A DNA stretch of 64,000 bases from NCBI RefSeq assembly GCF_010092505.1, contig NZ_CP048021.1:868001-932000 (forward strand), written 5' to 3'. The position numbers and the translations under genes were made by a program. Positions 27,412 through 36,810 of this stretch are shown here, piece after piece. The notes beneath the pieces were generated by a model. The model was not told where the DNA came from and did no database searches. It saw only the letters and a program-made list of their open reading frames with translations. Source of the stretch: Virgibacillus sp. MSP4-1. Lineage in GTDB: Bacteria > Bacillota > Bacilli > Bacillales > Alkalibacillaceae. Positions within the stretch are counted from its first letter, which is position 1; each line of letters begins with the position of its first letter.

Positions 27412-28044
27412 ATGAAAGATTCGTTTTCTTTTTCCAGCTTACACTTAGATATATTAAAAGAGATTGGAAATATCGGTTCCGGAAATGCAACGACATCTTT
27501 GTCAGCTTTATTAAACCGGAAAATACAAATGCAAGTTCCTGAAGTAAATATCGTCCGTTTTGATGAAATGATGGACATGACAGGTGGACCGGAGAAGGAA
27601 ATTGCTTCTATTTTTGTAAAAATTCAAGGGGATATTTCAGGCAGTATGTTTTTTGTACTCCCCCCGCATGAGGCAAGTATGCTTATAAGGGAAATGACGG
27701 GGAATGACGACTTTCATTTTCAGTCTCCCCCCTATTCTGATCTTGCTGTTTCCGCTTATGTGGAATTGGGAAACATATTATGCGGGTCGTATTTGAGTGC
27801 CCTATCCGATATGACAAACCTGAACATTCAGCCGTCTGTACCATCAGCAGCTTTTGATATGGTTGGTGCTATTTTAACGGCAGGACTAGTAGAAATTTCC
27901 CAGGTTGCTGACCAGGCGATTTTTATTGAGACGCTGCTATTAGATGAAAAGGATCAATATGACCAGATGAAGGGACAGTTCTTTCTCCTGCCTGACCCTG
28001 ATTCCTTTGACAAAATTTTCAATGCCTTAGGAGCTCCTCGTTAG
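27412..28044 (+). CDS. cheC: CheY-P phosphatase CheC
   Basis: Phosphatase of CheY-P and partner of CheD. Length is 210 residues. Both phosphatase motifs (acidic residue, then Asn three later) can be seen: LKEIGNIGSGNATTSL near the N-terminus and YVELGNILCGSYLSAL in the second half. ATG follows AGAAGGGTAG, six bases after cheW. The order cheW-cheC-cheD-sigD is that of B. subtilis. Confidence 0.96.
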   Translation: MKDSFSFSSLHLDILKEIGNIGSGNATTSLSALLNRKIQMQVPEVNIVRFDEMMDMTGGPEKEIASIFVKIQGDISGSMFFVLPPHEASMLIREMTGNDDFHFQSPPYSDLAVSAYVELGNILCGSYLSALSDMTNLNIQPSVPSAAFDMVGAILTAGLVEISQVADQAIFIETLLLDEKDQYDQMKGQFFLLPDPDSFDKIFNALGAPR

Positions 28045-28045
28045 T

Positions 28046-28543
28046 ATGGAGACTGCAGGAGAAATTGTAAAAGTAGGTATAGCGGATATAGGGGTTTTAA
28101 AAGGTCCAGGTAAAATTCGTACTTCCGGACTTGGCTCTTGTGTGGGAGTTTTGATTTATGATCTTCGTGCACAGGTGGCTGCTTTAGTACACATCATGCT
28201 ACCTGATTCTTCAGCGTTCAGGGGAGATCATTTAAACAAGGCAAAATATGCAGACACAGGAATCAGGGAAGCCATAGTTTTATTAAAACAATATGGGGCA
28301 CGTTCCCATAACTTAAAAGCTAAGATAGCCGGGGGCGCACAAATGTTTCAACTCTCTGCAGCACAGGATATGATGAGAATTGGACCTCGTAATATAGAAG
28401 CTGTTAAGAAGCTGCTATCCAGCCTTCGTATTCCAGTGATCAGTGAAGATGTTGGAGGTTCAAACGGTCGAACGATTGAGTTCAATTGTGTGACCGGTAT
28501 GCTGACGATACGTACAGTCAATGAGGGAACAAAAGAAATTTAA
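28046..28543 (+). CDS. cheD: Chemoreceptor glutamine deamidase CheD
   Basis: Deamidates receptor glutamines and stimulates CheC. Length is 165 residues. The catalytic Cys is C32 in GLGSCVGV and the His is H49 in ALVHIMLP, the CheD signature; Thr/Ser partners are downstream. It starts one base after the cheC stop. Confidence 0.96.
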   Translation: METAGEIVKVGIADIGVLKGPGKIRTSGLGSCVGVLIYDLRAQVAALVHIMLPDSSAFRGDHLNKAKYADTGIREAIVLLKQYGARSHNLKAKIAGGAQMFQLSAAQDMMRIGPRNIEAVKKLLSSLRIPVISEDVGGSNGRTIEFNCVTGMLTIRTVNEGTKEI

Positions 28544-28573
28544 CAGGATTTACCGTCTGAAGGAGGTCAAGGG

Positions 28574-29347
28574 ATGAAGCAGCAGGAGGCTCCCGATTTA
28601 CAGTCATTATGGAATAAGTGGCAACAACATAGAGATGAGGACGCGGGGAACGAACTTGTTGCCCAATACATGCCTTTAGTCGATTATCACGTAAGAAGAA
28701 TTTCTGCCCATTTGCCTGGAAATGTCAGTCGGCAGGAAGTGAAAAGTCTCGGGTTATTAGGATTGGTGGATGCTATTGAGAAGTTTGACTATAACAGAGA
28801 CTTGAAATTTGATACCTATGCGTCTTTCCGGGTTCGTGGCGCTATCATGGATGGATTAAGAAGAGAGGATTGGCTTCCACGAACAGTCCGTGAGAAATCA
28901 AAAAAAATAGATGCTGTTGCAGAAGATTTGGAGCAGGTGCTGGGCAGAGAACCTGAGCCTGAAGAAATTGCGGATAAGATGGGAATCTCCAGTCAGGAAG
29001 TATTAACAATCATGAAAGATACCCTTTATGCAAATACCTTATCCATTGAGGAAAAATCAAATGATGAGGATGGCCAGCACACAGAAGGTATTGGTTACAT
29101 GATTCCGGATGAAAAGGAGTCCCCGCCAGAGGATCAGCTTATTGACCAGGAAAAAATTGGTGAATTAAGTGAGGCAATTAAAACTTTAAATGAAAAGGAA
29201 CAAATGGTCATTAGTCTATTTTATCATGAGGAATTAACTTTAACTGAAATAGGAGAGGTATTAGAGCTTTCAACATCAAGAATTTCACAAATCCACAGCC
29301 GTGCAGTTTTTAAGCTCAGAAAGGTCCTTTTACAAGTCATTGACTAA
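28574..29347 (+). CDS. sigD: RNA polymerase sigma factor SigD (FliA type)
   Basis: Alternative sigma factor for late flagellar, chemotaxis and autolysin genes. Length is 257 residues. Region 2 includes LGLLGLVDAIEKFD and DTYASFRVRGAIMDGLR; region 3 is short; region 4 holds the helix-turn-helix LTEIGEVLELSTSRISQIHSRA. ATG follows AAGGAGGTCAAGGG. Expression late in a long operon is known in B. subtilis to make its dose position-sensitive. The sequence is intact. Confidence 0.97.
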   Translation: MKQQEAPDLQSLWNKWQQHRDEDAGNELVAQYMPLVDYHVRRISAHLPGNVSRQEVKSLGLLGLVDAIEKFDYNRDLKFDTYASFRVRGAIMDGLRREDWLPRTVREKSKKIDAVAEDLEQVLGREPEPEEIADKMGISSQEVLTIMKDTLYANTLSIEEKSNDEDGQHTEGIGYMIPDEKESPPEDQLIDQEKIGELSEAIKTLNEKEQMVISLFYHEELTLTEIGEVLELSTSRISQIHSRAVFKLRKVLLQVID

Positions 29348-29398
29348 GGTCTTCAGAGTTATATCCGTATTCAGTCCATAAATGGGGGGAAGGACAAT

Positions 29399-30796
29399 AT
29401 GGTATCAGTGAATTCAGCAAAGGATTGGTTCAGGATAAGTGTTACAGAGGATCAAATGGAAGCTTATCTTGAATTAAGAGGGGATTTTGAAAGAGATTTT
29501 GAAAGAGACGAGATCACGATTGGGGATCTACAGGAGCTATTTGAAGAAAGTAAAATTACTTTCGGTCAACTTGATGAACAAATAAACAGAATTACGGAAA
29601 ATCCATCCTTAGTCACATTTCCCTGTTTGATTGCAGCTGGACAACCAGTTGAACACGGAAAGGATGGCAGGGTGGATTTTTTCATAAATTTGCAATCAGA
29701 CCTTTCGATTGAGGAAAAGGAACAGCTGGATTTCCGGGAAGTTATGAAAATTCCAAAGGTTACAGGCGGAGAACCGATTTTAAAGATGATTCCGCCAACA
29801 GAGGGACATTCAGGGTTAAACGTTTTCGGCGATGAAGTGAAGCCACAGGAAGGAAAGACTGCCCGTGTGAAGGCAGGTAAAAACACAAAATGGGCAAGCG
29901 AGGATATCCTTATAGCAACGATGGACGGTCAGGTCTCTCTTGCAAATCGTTCCATACAAGTATTACCGACATATGAGGTCAATCATGACGTTGATTTACG
30001 GTCCGGAAATATTGATTTTAACGGTTCAGTAGTAATACATGGTGATATTCCTTCAGGCTTTACCGTTAAAGCAAAGGGCGATATTCACGTTATGGGTTTA
30101 GTTGAAAGTGCCGTATTAGAAGCTGGTGGCTCTATTTTTATACAAAAGGGAATATCAGCGGTTCATAAAGGTATGGTACGGTCAGGCCTGGATGTTCATA
30201 CAAAATATATAAATCAGGGCAATGTGGAAGCCGGAAGAAACATTTTTGTTGAACAATCCATTTTGCTCAGCCAGTGTACAGCACGTGAAACCATCTTCTG
30301 TCAAAGTGGAAGTATCATTGGTGGCCATTTGTCTGCCGGACAGCAGATTTATGTGAAGGATCTTGGGAATCGCCTGGAAGCGGAAACAAATATATATTTA
30401 GGCGAAAATAAGGATCATTTAGAAACTTTGCATCATTTAGAGATTCGCTTAACGGAACTTAATAGTACCATGAATAAACTGAAACAACTAGGTGAAAAGC
30501 TGAATAAAATAGCATCTTTAAGAGGAGAATTAACCTCCAATGAAAAAGAGACTCTCCTGAAACAGGAAAAGTCCTTGCGCGCGGCAACATCAGAATATCT
30601 GGAAATAAAAAAACAGCTTTCGGAAAAGAAGGAAAAAGATGTTGATTTTTCCCAGCCTGTTCTTTATATTCATGGTATACTGTACCCAAACTCAAAAGTC
30701 AACTTTGGTAAATACCAGAAGAATTTCATGAATCAATCCAGAAATGTGAAAATAAAGTTAGAGGATTCCGAAATTAAGATTTCACCATTTCATTAA
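29399..30796 (+). CDS. FapA-family (DUF342) polymer-like protein
   Basis: A 465-residue protein of the FapA family, known mainly by its place in flagellar loci and by a link to polar membrane signalling in Vibrio; its function in Firmicutes is unclear. The N-terminal region (1-180) is mixed alpha/beta. Residues about 195-340 show a run of short hydrophobic turns (GNIDFNGSVVIHGDI, AKGDIHVMG, GGSIFIQKG) that suggests a parallel beta-helix. A coiled coil follows (about 340-410). ATG follows GGGGGGAAGGA. It sits between sigD and swrB. Confidence 0.88.
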   Translation: MVSVNSAKDWFRISVTEDQMEAYLELRGDFERDFERDEITIGDLQELFEESKITFGQLDEQINRITENPSLVTFPCLIAAGQPVEHGKDGRVDFFINLQSDLSIEEKEQLDFREVMKIPKVTGGEPILKMIPPTEGHSGLNVFGDEVKPQEGKTARVKAGKNTKWASEDILIATMDGQVSLANRSIQVLPTYEVNHDVDLRSGNIDFNGSVVIHGDIPSGFTVKAKGDIHVMGLVESAVLEAGGSIFIQKGISAVHKGMVRSGLDVHTKYINQGNVEAGRNIFVEQSILLSQCTARETIFCQSGSIIGGHLSAGQQIYVKDLGNRLEAETNIYLGENKDHLETLHHLEIRLTELNSTMNKLKQLGEKLNKIASLRGELTSNEKETLLKQEKSLRAATSEYLEIKKQLSEKKEKDVDFSQPVLYIHGILYPNSKVNFGKYQKNFMNQSRNVKIKLEDSEIKISPFH

Positions 30797-30817
30797 TAGG
30801 GTGGAGGTTGACTCTTT

Positions 30818-31129
30818 ATGAGCTGGAAAGCTGTAGAAATGCAGGTGGCTCTGCCGCGGACACAGGATGCCGGCCAGATTCAGGAACAGCTGGAACAAAG
30901 ATCGGCGAATAGTCAGCATTATCTGGCTCAGGCTAAACAGCAGGAAGAGGAGAGGCGAAGAAAGAAGGTTAATGAACTCAGACAAAAAGAGCACAAACGT
31001 CTTCAGAATGATGACGCACGTTCTGACTCTCCCGAAATCTTCTTGAACAGGCGGGAAATGGAAAGAAATTTAGTCAGACAGAAACAGAAACACCCTTATT
31101 TAGGAAATCGATTTGACTTAACAAGATAG
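30818..31129 (+). CDS. Uncharacterised charged small protein between fapA and swrB
   Basis: I do not recognise a named family. It encodes 103 residues with no TM segment: a hydrophobic N-terminal strand (WKAVEMQVALPRT), then a Gln/Glu/Arg-rich predicted coiled coil (about 18-67), and a basic tail with HPYLGNRFDLTR. ATG follows GGGTGGAGGTTG, a strong ribosome-binding site, and codon use matches the neighbours, so it is probably real. B. subtilis has no equivalent between sigD and swrB. The small size, coiled coil and context suggest a protein-binding role in motility, which is speculation. Confidence 0.75.
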   Translation: MSWKAVEMQVALPRTQDAGQIQEQLEQRSANSQHYLAQAKQQEEERRRKKVNELRQKEHKRLQNDDARSDSPEIFLNRREMERNLVRQKQKHPYLGNRFDLTR

Positions 31130-31140
31130 GAATGGAAGCT

Positions 31141-31638
31141 ATGATAGAATTTTTAGTTATATTCAGCCTGATTTTACATGCGATTGTATTTATATTTATC
31201 ATTTATCTTTATCGAAGGTTTTCACAGAATTCATCAGGTATGTCCGTGCAGGAAAGAAAAGAAATGGAAGACATGCTTTCCTCCTATATTACGGAAATGA
31301 AAGAGGAAAATGAGCGACTATTGAATATTCTCAATGAAAATGGCAAAAATGTGAAAGAAAAACAAACAGAACCAGACTCCCGGGAAAATTCCAGTCCAAT
31401 CCCTGATACATACGTGGAACCGGTACAGAAAAAGGATACAACTGCAAAGGAAACAAAAAATGCGGAAAATTATAATCCGGAAACCATAGTAGTGGAGGAC
31501 GAAGCAGAAGGAGTATCAGATCACGCAAAAGCCCTGCAATTATATAATGATGGGCTTACTACGGAAGAAATTGCTCAAAAATTGAACAAAGGAAAAACAG
31601 AAATTGAATTGTTTATTAAATTTCAATCACAATCATAA
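31141..31638 (+). CDS. swrB: SwrB-like membrane protein (YlxL)
   Basis: Resembles SwrB, which in B. subtilis promotes assembly of the flagellar export apparatus and swarming. N-terminal TM helix (about 3-23), short coiled coil, a long low-complexity acidic and Thr-rich linker, and a C-terminal helix-turn-helix-like end (LYNDGLTTEEIAQKLNKGKTEIE split at about 134-156). Length is about 165 residues from ATG 31141; ATG 31132 is possible. Conservation is low and the call rests partly on its place between the che genes and rpsB. Confidence 0.8.
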   Translation: MIEFLVIFSLILHAIVFIFIIYLYRRFSQNSSGMSVQERKEMEDMLSSYITEMKEENERLLNILNENGKNVKEKQTEPDSRENSSPIPDTYVEPVQKKDTTAKETKNAENYNPETIVVEDEAEGVSDHAKALQLYNDGLTTEEIAQKLNKGKTEIELFIKFQSQS

Positions 31639-31646
31639 ATTTCTGC

Positions 31647-31675
31647 TTGAATGAATACGGTCCATATGATATATT
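31647..31675 (+). promoter_or_regulatory. Predicted SigA promoter of rpsB
   Basis: TTGAAT (31647-31652), a 17-bp spacer and TATATT (31670-31675), nine bases after the swrB stop. It would give a leader of about 110 nt before rpsB. Confidence 0.6.
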
Positions 31676-31689
31676 TACTTTTGGTGTAA

Positions 31690-31765
31690 AACACACGTCT
31701 GTCGATTGTGCAGGAGGTGCTTTCTATTAGGGAAGTCCCTGTATAAAGATGAGACAGACGGAGGC
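31690..31765 (+). promoter_or_regulatory. Structured leader of rpsB
   Basis: CGTCTGTC (31696-31703) pairs perfectly with GACAGACG (31753-31760), closing a domain that contains a small AGGG/CCCT hairpin (about 31729-31740). Ribosomal-protein leaders of this kind often serve as autoregulatory sites; binding by S2 is inference. Confidence 0.55.
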
Positions 31766-31793
31766 CAAAACCATTTTATAGGAGGAAGAAAGA

Positions 31794-32528
31794 ATGTCAG
31801 TAATTTCAATGAAACAACTTTTAGAGGCTGGTGTACATTTCGGTCACCAAACTCGCCGTTGGAATCCAAAAATGAAGAAGTATATCTTCACAGAGAGAAA
31901 CGGCATTTATATTATTGACCTTCAAAAAACAGTTAAGAAGGTTGAAGAAGCATACGAATACGTGAAGAATGTAGCTGCTGATGGAGGTACTGTTCTATTT
32001 GTAGGTACTAAGAAGCAGGCACAGGATACGGTTCGTGAAGAAGCAGCGCGTTCCGGTATGTTTTACGTAAACCAGCGCTGGTTAGGTGGTACGTTAACGA
32101 ACTTTGAAACGATTCGCAAACGTATCCAGCGTCTTAAAGATATTGAGCGCATGGAAGAGGATGGTACTTTTGATGTTCTTCCTAAAAAAGAAGTTGTTAT
32201 GATTAAGAAGGAACAAGATCGCCTTGAAAAATTCCTTGGCGGTATTAAAGATATGGAAGGAATTCCTGATGTGCTATTTGTTATTGACCCTCGTAAAGAG
32301 CGTATTGCAATAGCTGAAGCACATAAATTAAACATTCCAATTGTAGCAATGGTTGATACGAATTGTGATCCGGATGAGGTGGATTATGTTATCCCGGCAA
32401 ACGATGATGCAATTCGTGCTGTAAAACTTCTTACCGGAAAAATGGCTGATGCAATTCTTGAAGCTCGTCAAGGTGAAACAAGCGAAGAAGTAGCAGAAGA
32501 AGAAGAAGCACAACCAGTAGAAGAGTAA
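31794..32528 (+). CDS. rpsB: 30S ribosomal protein S2
   Basis: Small-subunit ribosomal protein. Length is 244 residues. Typical blocks are [29 protein letters not shown] at the N-terminus (two segments), [26 protein letters not shown] and [20 protein letters not shown]. The C-terminal tail is very acidic ([14 protein letters not shown]). ATG follows ATAGGAGGAAGAAAGA. A strong terminator follows, so tsf is at least partly separate. Confidence 0.99.
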   Translation: MSVISMKQLLEAGVHFGHQTRRWNPKMKKYIFTERNGIYIIDLQKTVKKVEEAYEYVKNVAADGGTVLFVGTKKQAQDTVREEAARSGMFYVNQRWLGGTLTNFETIRKRIQRLKDIERMEEDGTFDVLPKKEVVMIKKEQDRLEKFLGGIKDMEGIPDVLFVIDPRKERIAIAEAHKLNIPIVAMVDTNCDPDEVDYVIPANDDAIRAVKLLTGKMADAILEARQGETSEEVAEEEEAQPVEE

Positions 32529-32541
32529 GAAAGGTTTTGAA

Positions 32542-32578
32542 GGTGATAAGAGGGAAAAAGCCTTTTATCACCTTTTTT
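32542..32578 (+). terminator. rpsB terminator or attenuator
   Basis: GGTGATAA (32542-32549) pairs with TTATCACC (32565-32572), with further A/T closing and a T-run at 32573-32578. It sits between rpsB and tsf and could be a partial terminator that sets their ratio. Confidence 0.85.
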
Positions 32579-32662
32579 AACAATGAGAATGGATATGAAA
32601 GCTGTACCATTTGAATAATAATAAAAATCATTATTATCATGGAAGGTTAAGGAGGAAATGTC

Positions 32663-33547
32663 ATGGCTGTAACAGCAAAAATGGTAAAAGAGTTACGTGA
32701 AAAAACAGGTGCAGGGATGATGGACTGCAAAAAAGCACTAACAGAAACTGAGGGCGACATGGAAAAAGCAGTTGAATTTCTTCGTGAGAAAGGTATTGCA
32801 AAAGCGGCGAAGAAAGCTGATCGTATTGCTGCAGAAGGATCTACATACATCGAGGTGGATGGAAATACTGCTGTAATTTTTGAAGTGAATGCTGAAACAG
32901 ACTTTGTTGCAAAAAATGATCAGTTTAAAAATCTTTTATCTGACCTTGGAAAACACCTTGTAAAACAAAAGCCTGCAACCGTTGAAGAGGCCCTTCAGCA
33001 AAAATTACATGGTGAAGGCGAAACTTTAGAATCCTACATTACAGATGCGATTGCAAAAATTGGGGAGAAAATTTCTCTTCGCCGTTTCACAGTAGCCGAA
33101 AAAACAGACAATGATGCATTTGGTGCTTATCTTCATATGGGCGGACGAATTGGTGTACTAACGGTTCTTGAGGGAACAACAGATGAATCCGTTGCTAAAG
33201 ATGTTGCTATGCACGTAGCTGCTGTAAATCCTAAGTACTTATCCCGTGATAATGTACCTAAGGAAGAAGTGGATAGTGAGCGCGAGGTGCTTAAGCAGCA
33301 GTCCCTGAATGAAGGGAAACCAGAGCATATTGTTGAAAAAATGGTAGAAGGACGTCTCGGTAAATTCTTCCAGGGCATCTGTCTTCTTGAACAGGAATTT
33401 GTAAAAGACCCTGATCAAACCGTTAAGAAATTTGTGGAATCCAACAATGCTGCTGTAAAACAATTTGTACGCTATGAAGTAGGAGAAGGAATGGAAAAAC
33501 GTGAAGAAAACTTCGCTGATGAAGTTATGGGTCAAGTTAAAAAATAA
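32663..33547 (+). CDS. tsf: Elongation factor Ts
   Basis: Guanine nucleotide exchange factor for EF-Tu. Length is 294 residues. The N-terminal UBA-like helical domain ([23 protein letters not shown]) and the core signature [11 protein letters not shown] (about 73-83) are present, with the dimer-domain segment [13 protein letters not shown] follows TTAAGGAGGAAATGTC. It is preceded by an AT-rich stretch with an AATAATAAT/ATTATTATT-type small stem. Confidence 0.99.
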   Translation: MAVTAKMVKELREKTGAGMMDCKKALTETEGDMEKAVEFLREKGIAKAAKKADRIAAEGSTYIEVDGNTAVIFEVNAETDFVAKNDQFKNLLSDLGKHLVKQKPATVEEALQQKLHGEGETLESYITDAIAKIGEKISLRRFTVAEKTDNDAFGAYLHMGGRIGVLTVLEGTTDESVAKDVAMHVAAVNPKYLSRDNVPKEEVDSEREVLKQQSLNEGKPEHIVEKMVEGRLGKFFQGICLLEQEFVKDPDQTVKKFVESNNAAVKQFVRYEVGEGMEKREENFADEVMGQVKK

Positions 33548-33568
33548 CACCACAAAAGAGTTTTGAAC

Positions 33569-33605
33569 TTGAAAATGGGGGACACGTGGTGTTCCCTATT
33601 TTCAA
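33569..33605 (+). promoter_or_regulatory. Long hairpin between tsf and pyrH without a T-run
   Basis: TTGAAAATGGGG (33569-33580) faces CCCTATTTTCAA (33594-33605), with GACAC/GTGTT extending the stem inward. It is followed by AAATCC, not T, so it is not a classic terminator. It may end transcription poorly, stabilise the tsf 3' end, or be a dispersed repeat. The rest of 33606-33734 is AT-rich and shows no gene. Confidence 0.6.
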
Positions 33606-33734
33606 AAATCCTACATACTAAAGATATCCCGGAAATAAACACATTTAAACCAATCATAAATTTATCAATTTTTCGCTATCTTATAAGGGTAAACTTTATA
33701 GAATGTGAAAAATTGATAATAGATGGAGGTTACT

Positions 33735-34463
33735 ATGACATCAGTCCAGTATAATCGAATTGTACTTAAGTTAAGTGGAGAGGCTCTAAGTGGAAATGCC
33801 GGCTATGGACTTGATCCTGTTATTGTAAAATCAATTGCCCAGCAAGTAAAAGAAGTAGCAGAGCTTGGTGTGGAAGTCGCAGTTGTTGTAGGTGGCGGAA
33901 ACATATGGCGTGGTAAAGTAGGCAGTGAAGTTGGTATGGACAGGGCTACCGCAGACTATATGGGGATGCTTGCAACGGTTATGAATTCACTGGCTTTACA
34001 GGATAGTCTCGAAAACATAGGGATTCCAACCAGAGTACAGACATCTATAGAAATGAGGCAGGTTGCCGAGCCATACATTAGGAGAAAAGCTATGCGTCAT
34101 CTGGAGAAAAAACGTGTGGTAATCTTTGCAGGTGGTACAGGTAATCCGTACTTTTCAACAGATACAACGGCAGCATTGCGGGCTGCTGAAATTGAAGCCA
34201 ATGTTATCTTAATGGCAAAAAATAATGTTGATGGGGTTTACAATGCTGACCCTGTAAAAAATAAGGATGCTAAAAAGTATACAAAGTTATCCTACTTAGA
34301 TATTTTAAATGAAGGATTAGAAGTTATGGATTCAACAGCATCTTCACTCTGTATGGATAATGATATCCCGCTTATTGTGTTTTCTATTACAGAAGAAGGA
34401 AATATTAAACGTGTTGTTCAAGGAGAAAATATTGGAACTATTGTTAGGGGGAAAGAAAAATGA
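33735..34463 (+). CDS. pyrH: UMP kinase PyrH
   Basis: Hexameric bacterial UMP kinase of the amino-acid-kinase fold that makes UDP. The product is 242 residues from ATG 33735, 4 nt after TGGAGGT; the upstream in-frame ATG 33723 lies in the ribosome-binding region. Conserved blocks are [36 protein letters not shown] and [14 protein letters not shown]. Its end overlaps frr (ATGA), so the two are coupled. Confidence 0.98.
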   Translation: MTSVQYNRIVLKLSGEALSGNAGYGLDPVIVKSIAQQVKEVAELGVEVAVVVGGGNIWRGKVGSEVGMDRATADYMGMLATVMNSLALQDSLENIGIPTRVQTSIEMRQVAEPYIRRKAMRHLEKKRVVIFAGGTGNPYFSTDTTAALRAAEIEANVILMAKNNVDGVYNADPVKNKDAKKYTKLSYLDILNEGLEVMDSTASSLCMDNDIPLIVFSITEEGNIKRVVQGENIGTIVRGKEK

Positions 34464-35017
34464 GTCAAGCAGTCATTAAAGAAACCCAGGAGAAAATGGA
34501 AAAAGCAAAAGATGCCTATCAGAAACAATTAGCAACCATTCGTACAGGTCGCGCGAATCCTTCTATTTTAGATGGCGTACTAGTAGAATATTACGGTGCA
34601 ATGACCCCATTGAACCAATTAGCAAATGTTTCAGCACCCGAGGCTCGTTTACTTGTAATTACTCCATTTGATAAAAGTGCATTAGGTGACATGGAAAAAG
34701 CCATTCAAAAAGCAGATTTAGGGTTAACTCCAAATAATGATGGGAATCTTATTCGTATTAATATTCCGGCATTAACAGAGGAACGCCGTAAGGAATTGGT
34801 AAAAATTGTCCGTAAATATGCCGAAGAAGCAAGAGTACAAATTCGTAATATTCGTCGTGACAGTAATGATCAACTGAAGAAAATGGAGAAAGATGGAGAT
34901 CTTACAGAAGACGAACTGCATGGCTTTCAGGATGATGTTCAAAAAGAAACAGATAAATACATTGATACAATTGATCAATTAACAAAAGAAAAAGAAGATG
35001 GAATCCTGGAGGTTTAA
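34460..35017 (+). CDS. frr: Ribosome recycling factor
   Basis: Splits post-termination ribosomes with EF-G. Length is 185 residues, standard. The signature blocks are [42 protein letters not shown] (split) and the C-terminal long helix with [18 protein letters not shown]. Begins inside the pyrH stop. A terminator follows at 35079. Confidence 0.99.
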   Translation: MSQAVIKETQEKMEKAKDAYQKQLATIRTGRANPSILDGVLVEYYGAMTPLNQLANVSAPEARLLVITPFDKSALGDMEKAIQKADLGLTPNNDGNLIRINIPALTEERRKELVKIVRKYAEEARVQIRNIRRDSNDQLKKMEKDGDLTEDELHGFQDDVQKETDKYIDTIDQLTKEKEDGILEV

Positions 35018-35078
35018 TGCGTACGTCTAGTGTTTTTGAGAGCTCCCTATTCATTCCATAAAAAAGAAAAGGATTGAT

Positions 35079-35105
35079 AAATCTCCCACTGCATGGGGGA
35101 TTTTT
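35079..35105 (+). terminator. frr terminator
   Basis: AAATCTCCC (35079-35087) pairs with GGGGGATTT (35095-35103, one G-T wobble) around a 7-nt loop, followed by T through 35105. Confidence 0.85.
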
Positions 35106-35218
35106 CACATCCAATTATCATTAACTCGAAAAAAAGTCTTTTTTTCTCCTTAGTGATTGATTTATAATATTTGTACTTATTAAATGGATAGATAAATCCT
35201 GACTGGAGGATTTAATTT

Positions 35219-35980
35219 ATGGCAATACGGATTCCTTTTTTAAAAAGTAAGAATAGAAAACGCAGTACGATACAAACGAATGAAAGCCTGCCAGGACATG
35301 TCGCTATTATTATGGATGGAAACGGCAGATGGGCGAAAAAACGAGGTCTGCCGAGGGCTGCGGGACACAAAGAAGGAATGAAAACAATTAAAAAAATTGT
35401 AAAAAAAGCAGTTGAACTTAAGCTGAATGTTCTGACATTATATGCTTTCTCCACAGAGAATTGGAAGAGGCCTAAATCTGAAGTGGATTATATTATGAAA
35501 TTACCAAGTGAATTTTTAGATACATATTTACAAGAGTTAATAGATAACAATGTTCAAGTACGAACAATCGGTGATTTTAGTGCACTTCCTGCTCATACCC
35601 AAAAGGCTGTTCAGACTTCTATAGACGAAACCGCACAGAATGATGGTCTCATCCTGAATTTTGCTTTAAATTATGGGAGCAGAAATGAAATCGTTGGTGC
35701 TGTGAAGGATATTGTTCATGATATTGAAGAGCAGCAGATGTCAAAGGATGATATTAATGAGGAAGCGATTTCGGAAAGATTGTATACCAGGGACTATGAA
35801 GATCCAGACTTGTTAATACGTACAAGTGGAGAAGTTCGCATTAGTAATTTTTTATTATGGCAGATCGCTTACGCTGAATTTTATTTTACAGAAGTATTAT
35901 GGCCGGACTTTGATGAAGTTGAATTTGAAAAATCCCTCATAGATTATCAGAACCGGAAAAGAAGATATGGGGGAATTTAA
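35219..35980 (+). CDS. uppS: Undecaprenyl diphosphate synthase UppS
   Basis: Adds isoprene units in cis to farnesyl diphosphate to make the C55 carrier for peptidoglycan and teichoic acid. Length is 253 residues. Catalytic D33 lies in IIMDGNGRWA. AFSTENWKRP, DLLIRTSGE and RISNFLLWQIAYAEFYF are the other family blocks. ATG follows GGAGGATTTAATTT. A TATAAT (35163-35168) lies upstream but lacks a good -35. It heads the uppS-cdsA-dxr-rseP-proS series. Confidence 0.98.
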   Translation: MAIRIPFLKSKNRKRSTIQTNESLPGHVAIIMDGNGRWAKKRGLPRAAGHKEGMKTIKKIVKKAVELKLNVLTLYAFSTENWKRPKSEVDYIMKLPSEFLDTYLQELIDNNVQVRTIGDFSALPAHTQKAVQTSIDETAQNDGLILNFALNYGSRNEIVGAVKDIVHDIEEQQMSKDDINEEAISERLYTRDYEDPDLLIRTSGEVRISNFLLWQIAYAEFYFTEVLWPDFDEVEFEKSLIDYQNRKRRYGGI

Positions 35981-35995
35981 GGTGTTGAAGAAAGC

Positions 35996-36790
35996 ATGAA
36001 AGAAAGAGTATTGACTGCTATTATAGCATTACTTTTATTTGTACCCATTGTCATATACGGACAATGGCCATTTCAGCTTGTGATTTACCTTTTAGCCTCC
36101 GTCTCACTCTTGGAATTGCTCAAAATGCGTAATATTCCTATCATATCCTGGCCGACAACTATTTCTATGCTTTCATTATGGTTCCTATTATATGACTCCT
36201 CTATGTTACCCATATCCTTTCTTGAAAACTATAGTAAGCTGGAATGGCTTGCTTTAGGCGTATTTATATTATTAGGGTATATGGTGCTGAAAAAGAATAC
36301 ATTTACATTTGACGATACAGGGTTTTTAGCAACCTCCATTGTTTATGTGGGAATTGGCTTTTATTGCCTCATGCTGGCTAGAGAGTCAGGGCTGGAATAC
36401 CTTCTTTACGTATTGGTTGTCATCTGGGCAACTGATACGGGAGCATATTTTGTGGGCCGTTCATTAGGAAAGAGAAAGCTTTGGCCGAACATTAGTCCGA
36501 AAAAGACTGTCGAAGGATTTATAGGTGGAATTATACTGGCTTGCGTAGTTGCTGTTATTTTCCAATTCATCTATGCAATTGGGGACTACTCAGTTTTATC
36601 CATGATCGGGATTACAATCATTGCTTCAATTGTAGGTCAAATTGGTGATTTAGTGGAGTCGGCCATTAAACGGACTTACGATGTAAAAGATTCCGGTAAG
36701 ATTTTACCGGGACATGGGGGCATATTAGATCGGTTTGACAGCTTAATCTTTATGTTGCCTGTGTTATATTTTATTGGCTTTTTTAATTAA
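35996..36790 (+). CDS. cdsA: Phosphatidate cytidylyltransferase CdsA
   Basis: Membrane enzyme making CDP-diacylglycerol for phospholipids. Length is 264 residues with about eight hydrophobic helices. The signature at the C-terminus, [20 protein letters not shown] followed by GILDRFDSL, contains the Lys-Asp and Asp-Arg residues of the active site. The start ATG is 16 bp after uppS with GGTGTTGAAG upstream, a weak ribosome-binding site. Confidence 0.97.
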   Translation: MKERVLTAIIALLLFVPIVIYGQWPFQLVIYLLASVSLLELLKMRNIPIISWPTTISMLSLWFLLYDSSMLPISFLENYSKLEWLALGVFILLGYMVLKKNTFTFDDTGFLATSIVYVGIGFYCLMLARESGLEYLLYVLVVIWATDTGAYFVGRSLGKRKLWPNISPKKTVEGFIGGIILACVVAVIFQFIYAIGDYSVLSMIGITIIASIVGQIGDLVESAIKRTYDVKDSGKILPGHGGILDRFDSLIFMLPVLYFIGFFN

Positions 36791-36810
36791 CAGGTTTAGG
36801 AGCGGTGTTG

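Noticed and set aside
33563-33754. 63-codon frame between tsf and pyrH
   Set aside because: Covers a hairpin and the pyrH ribosome-binding site; no supporting start signal.
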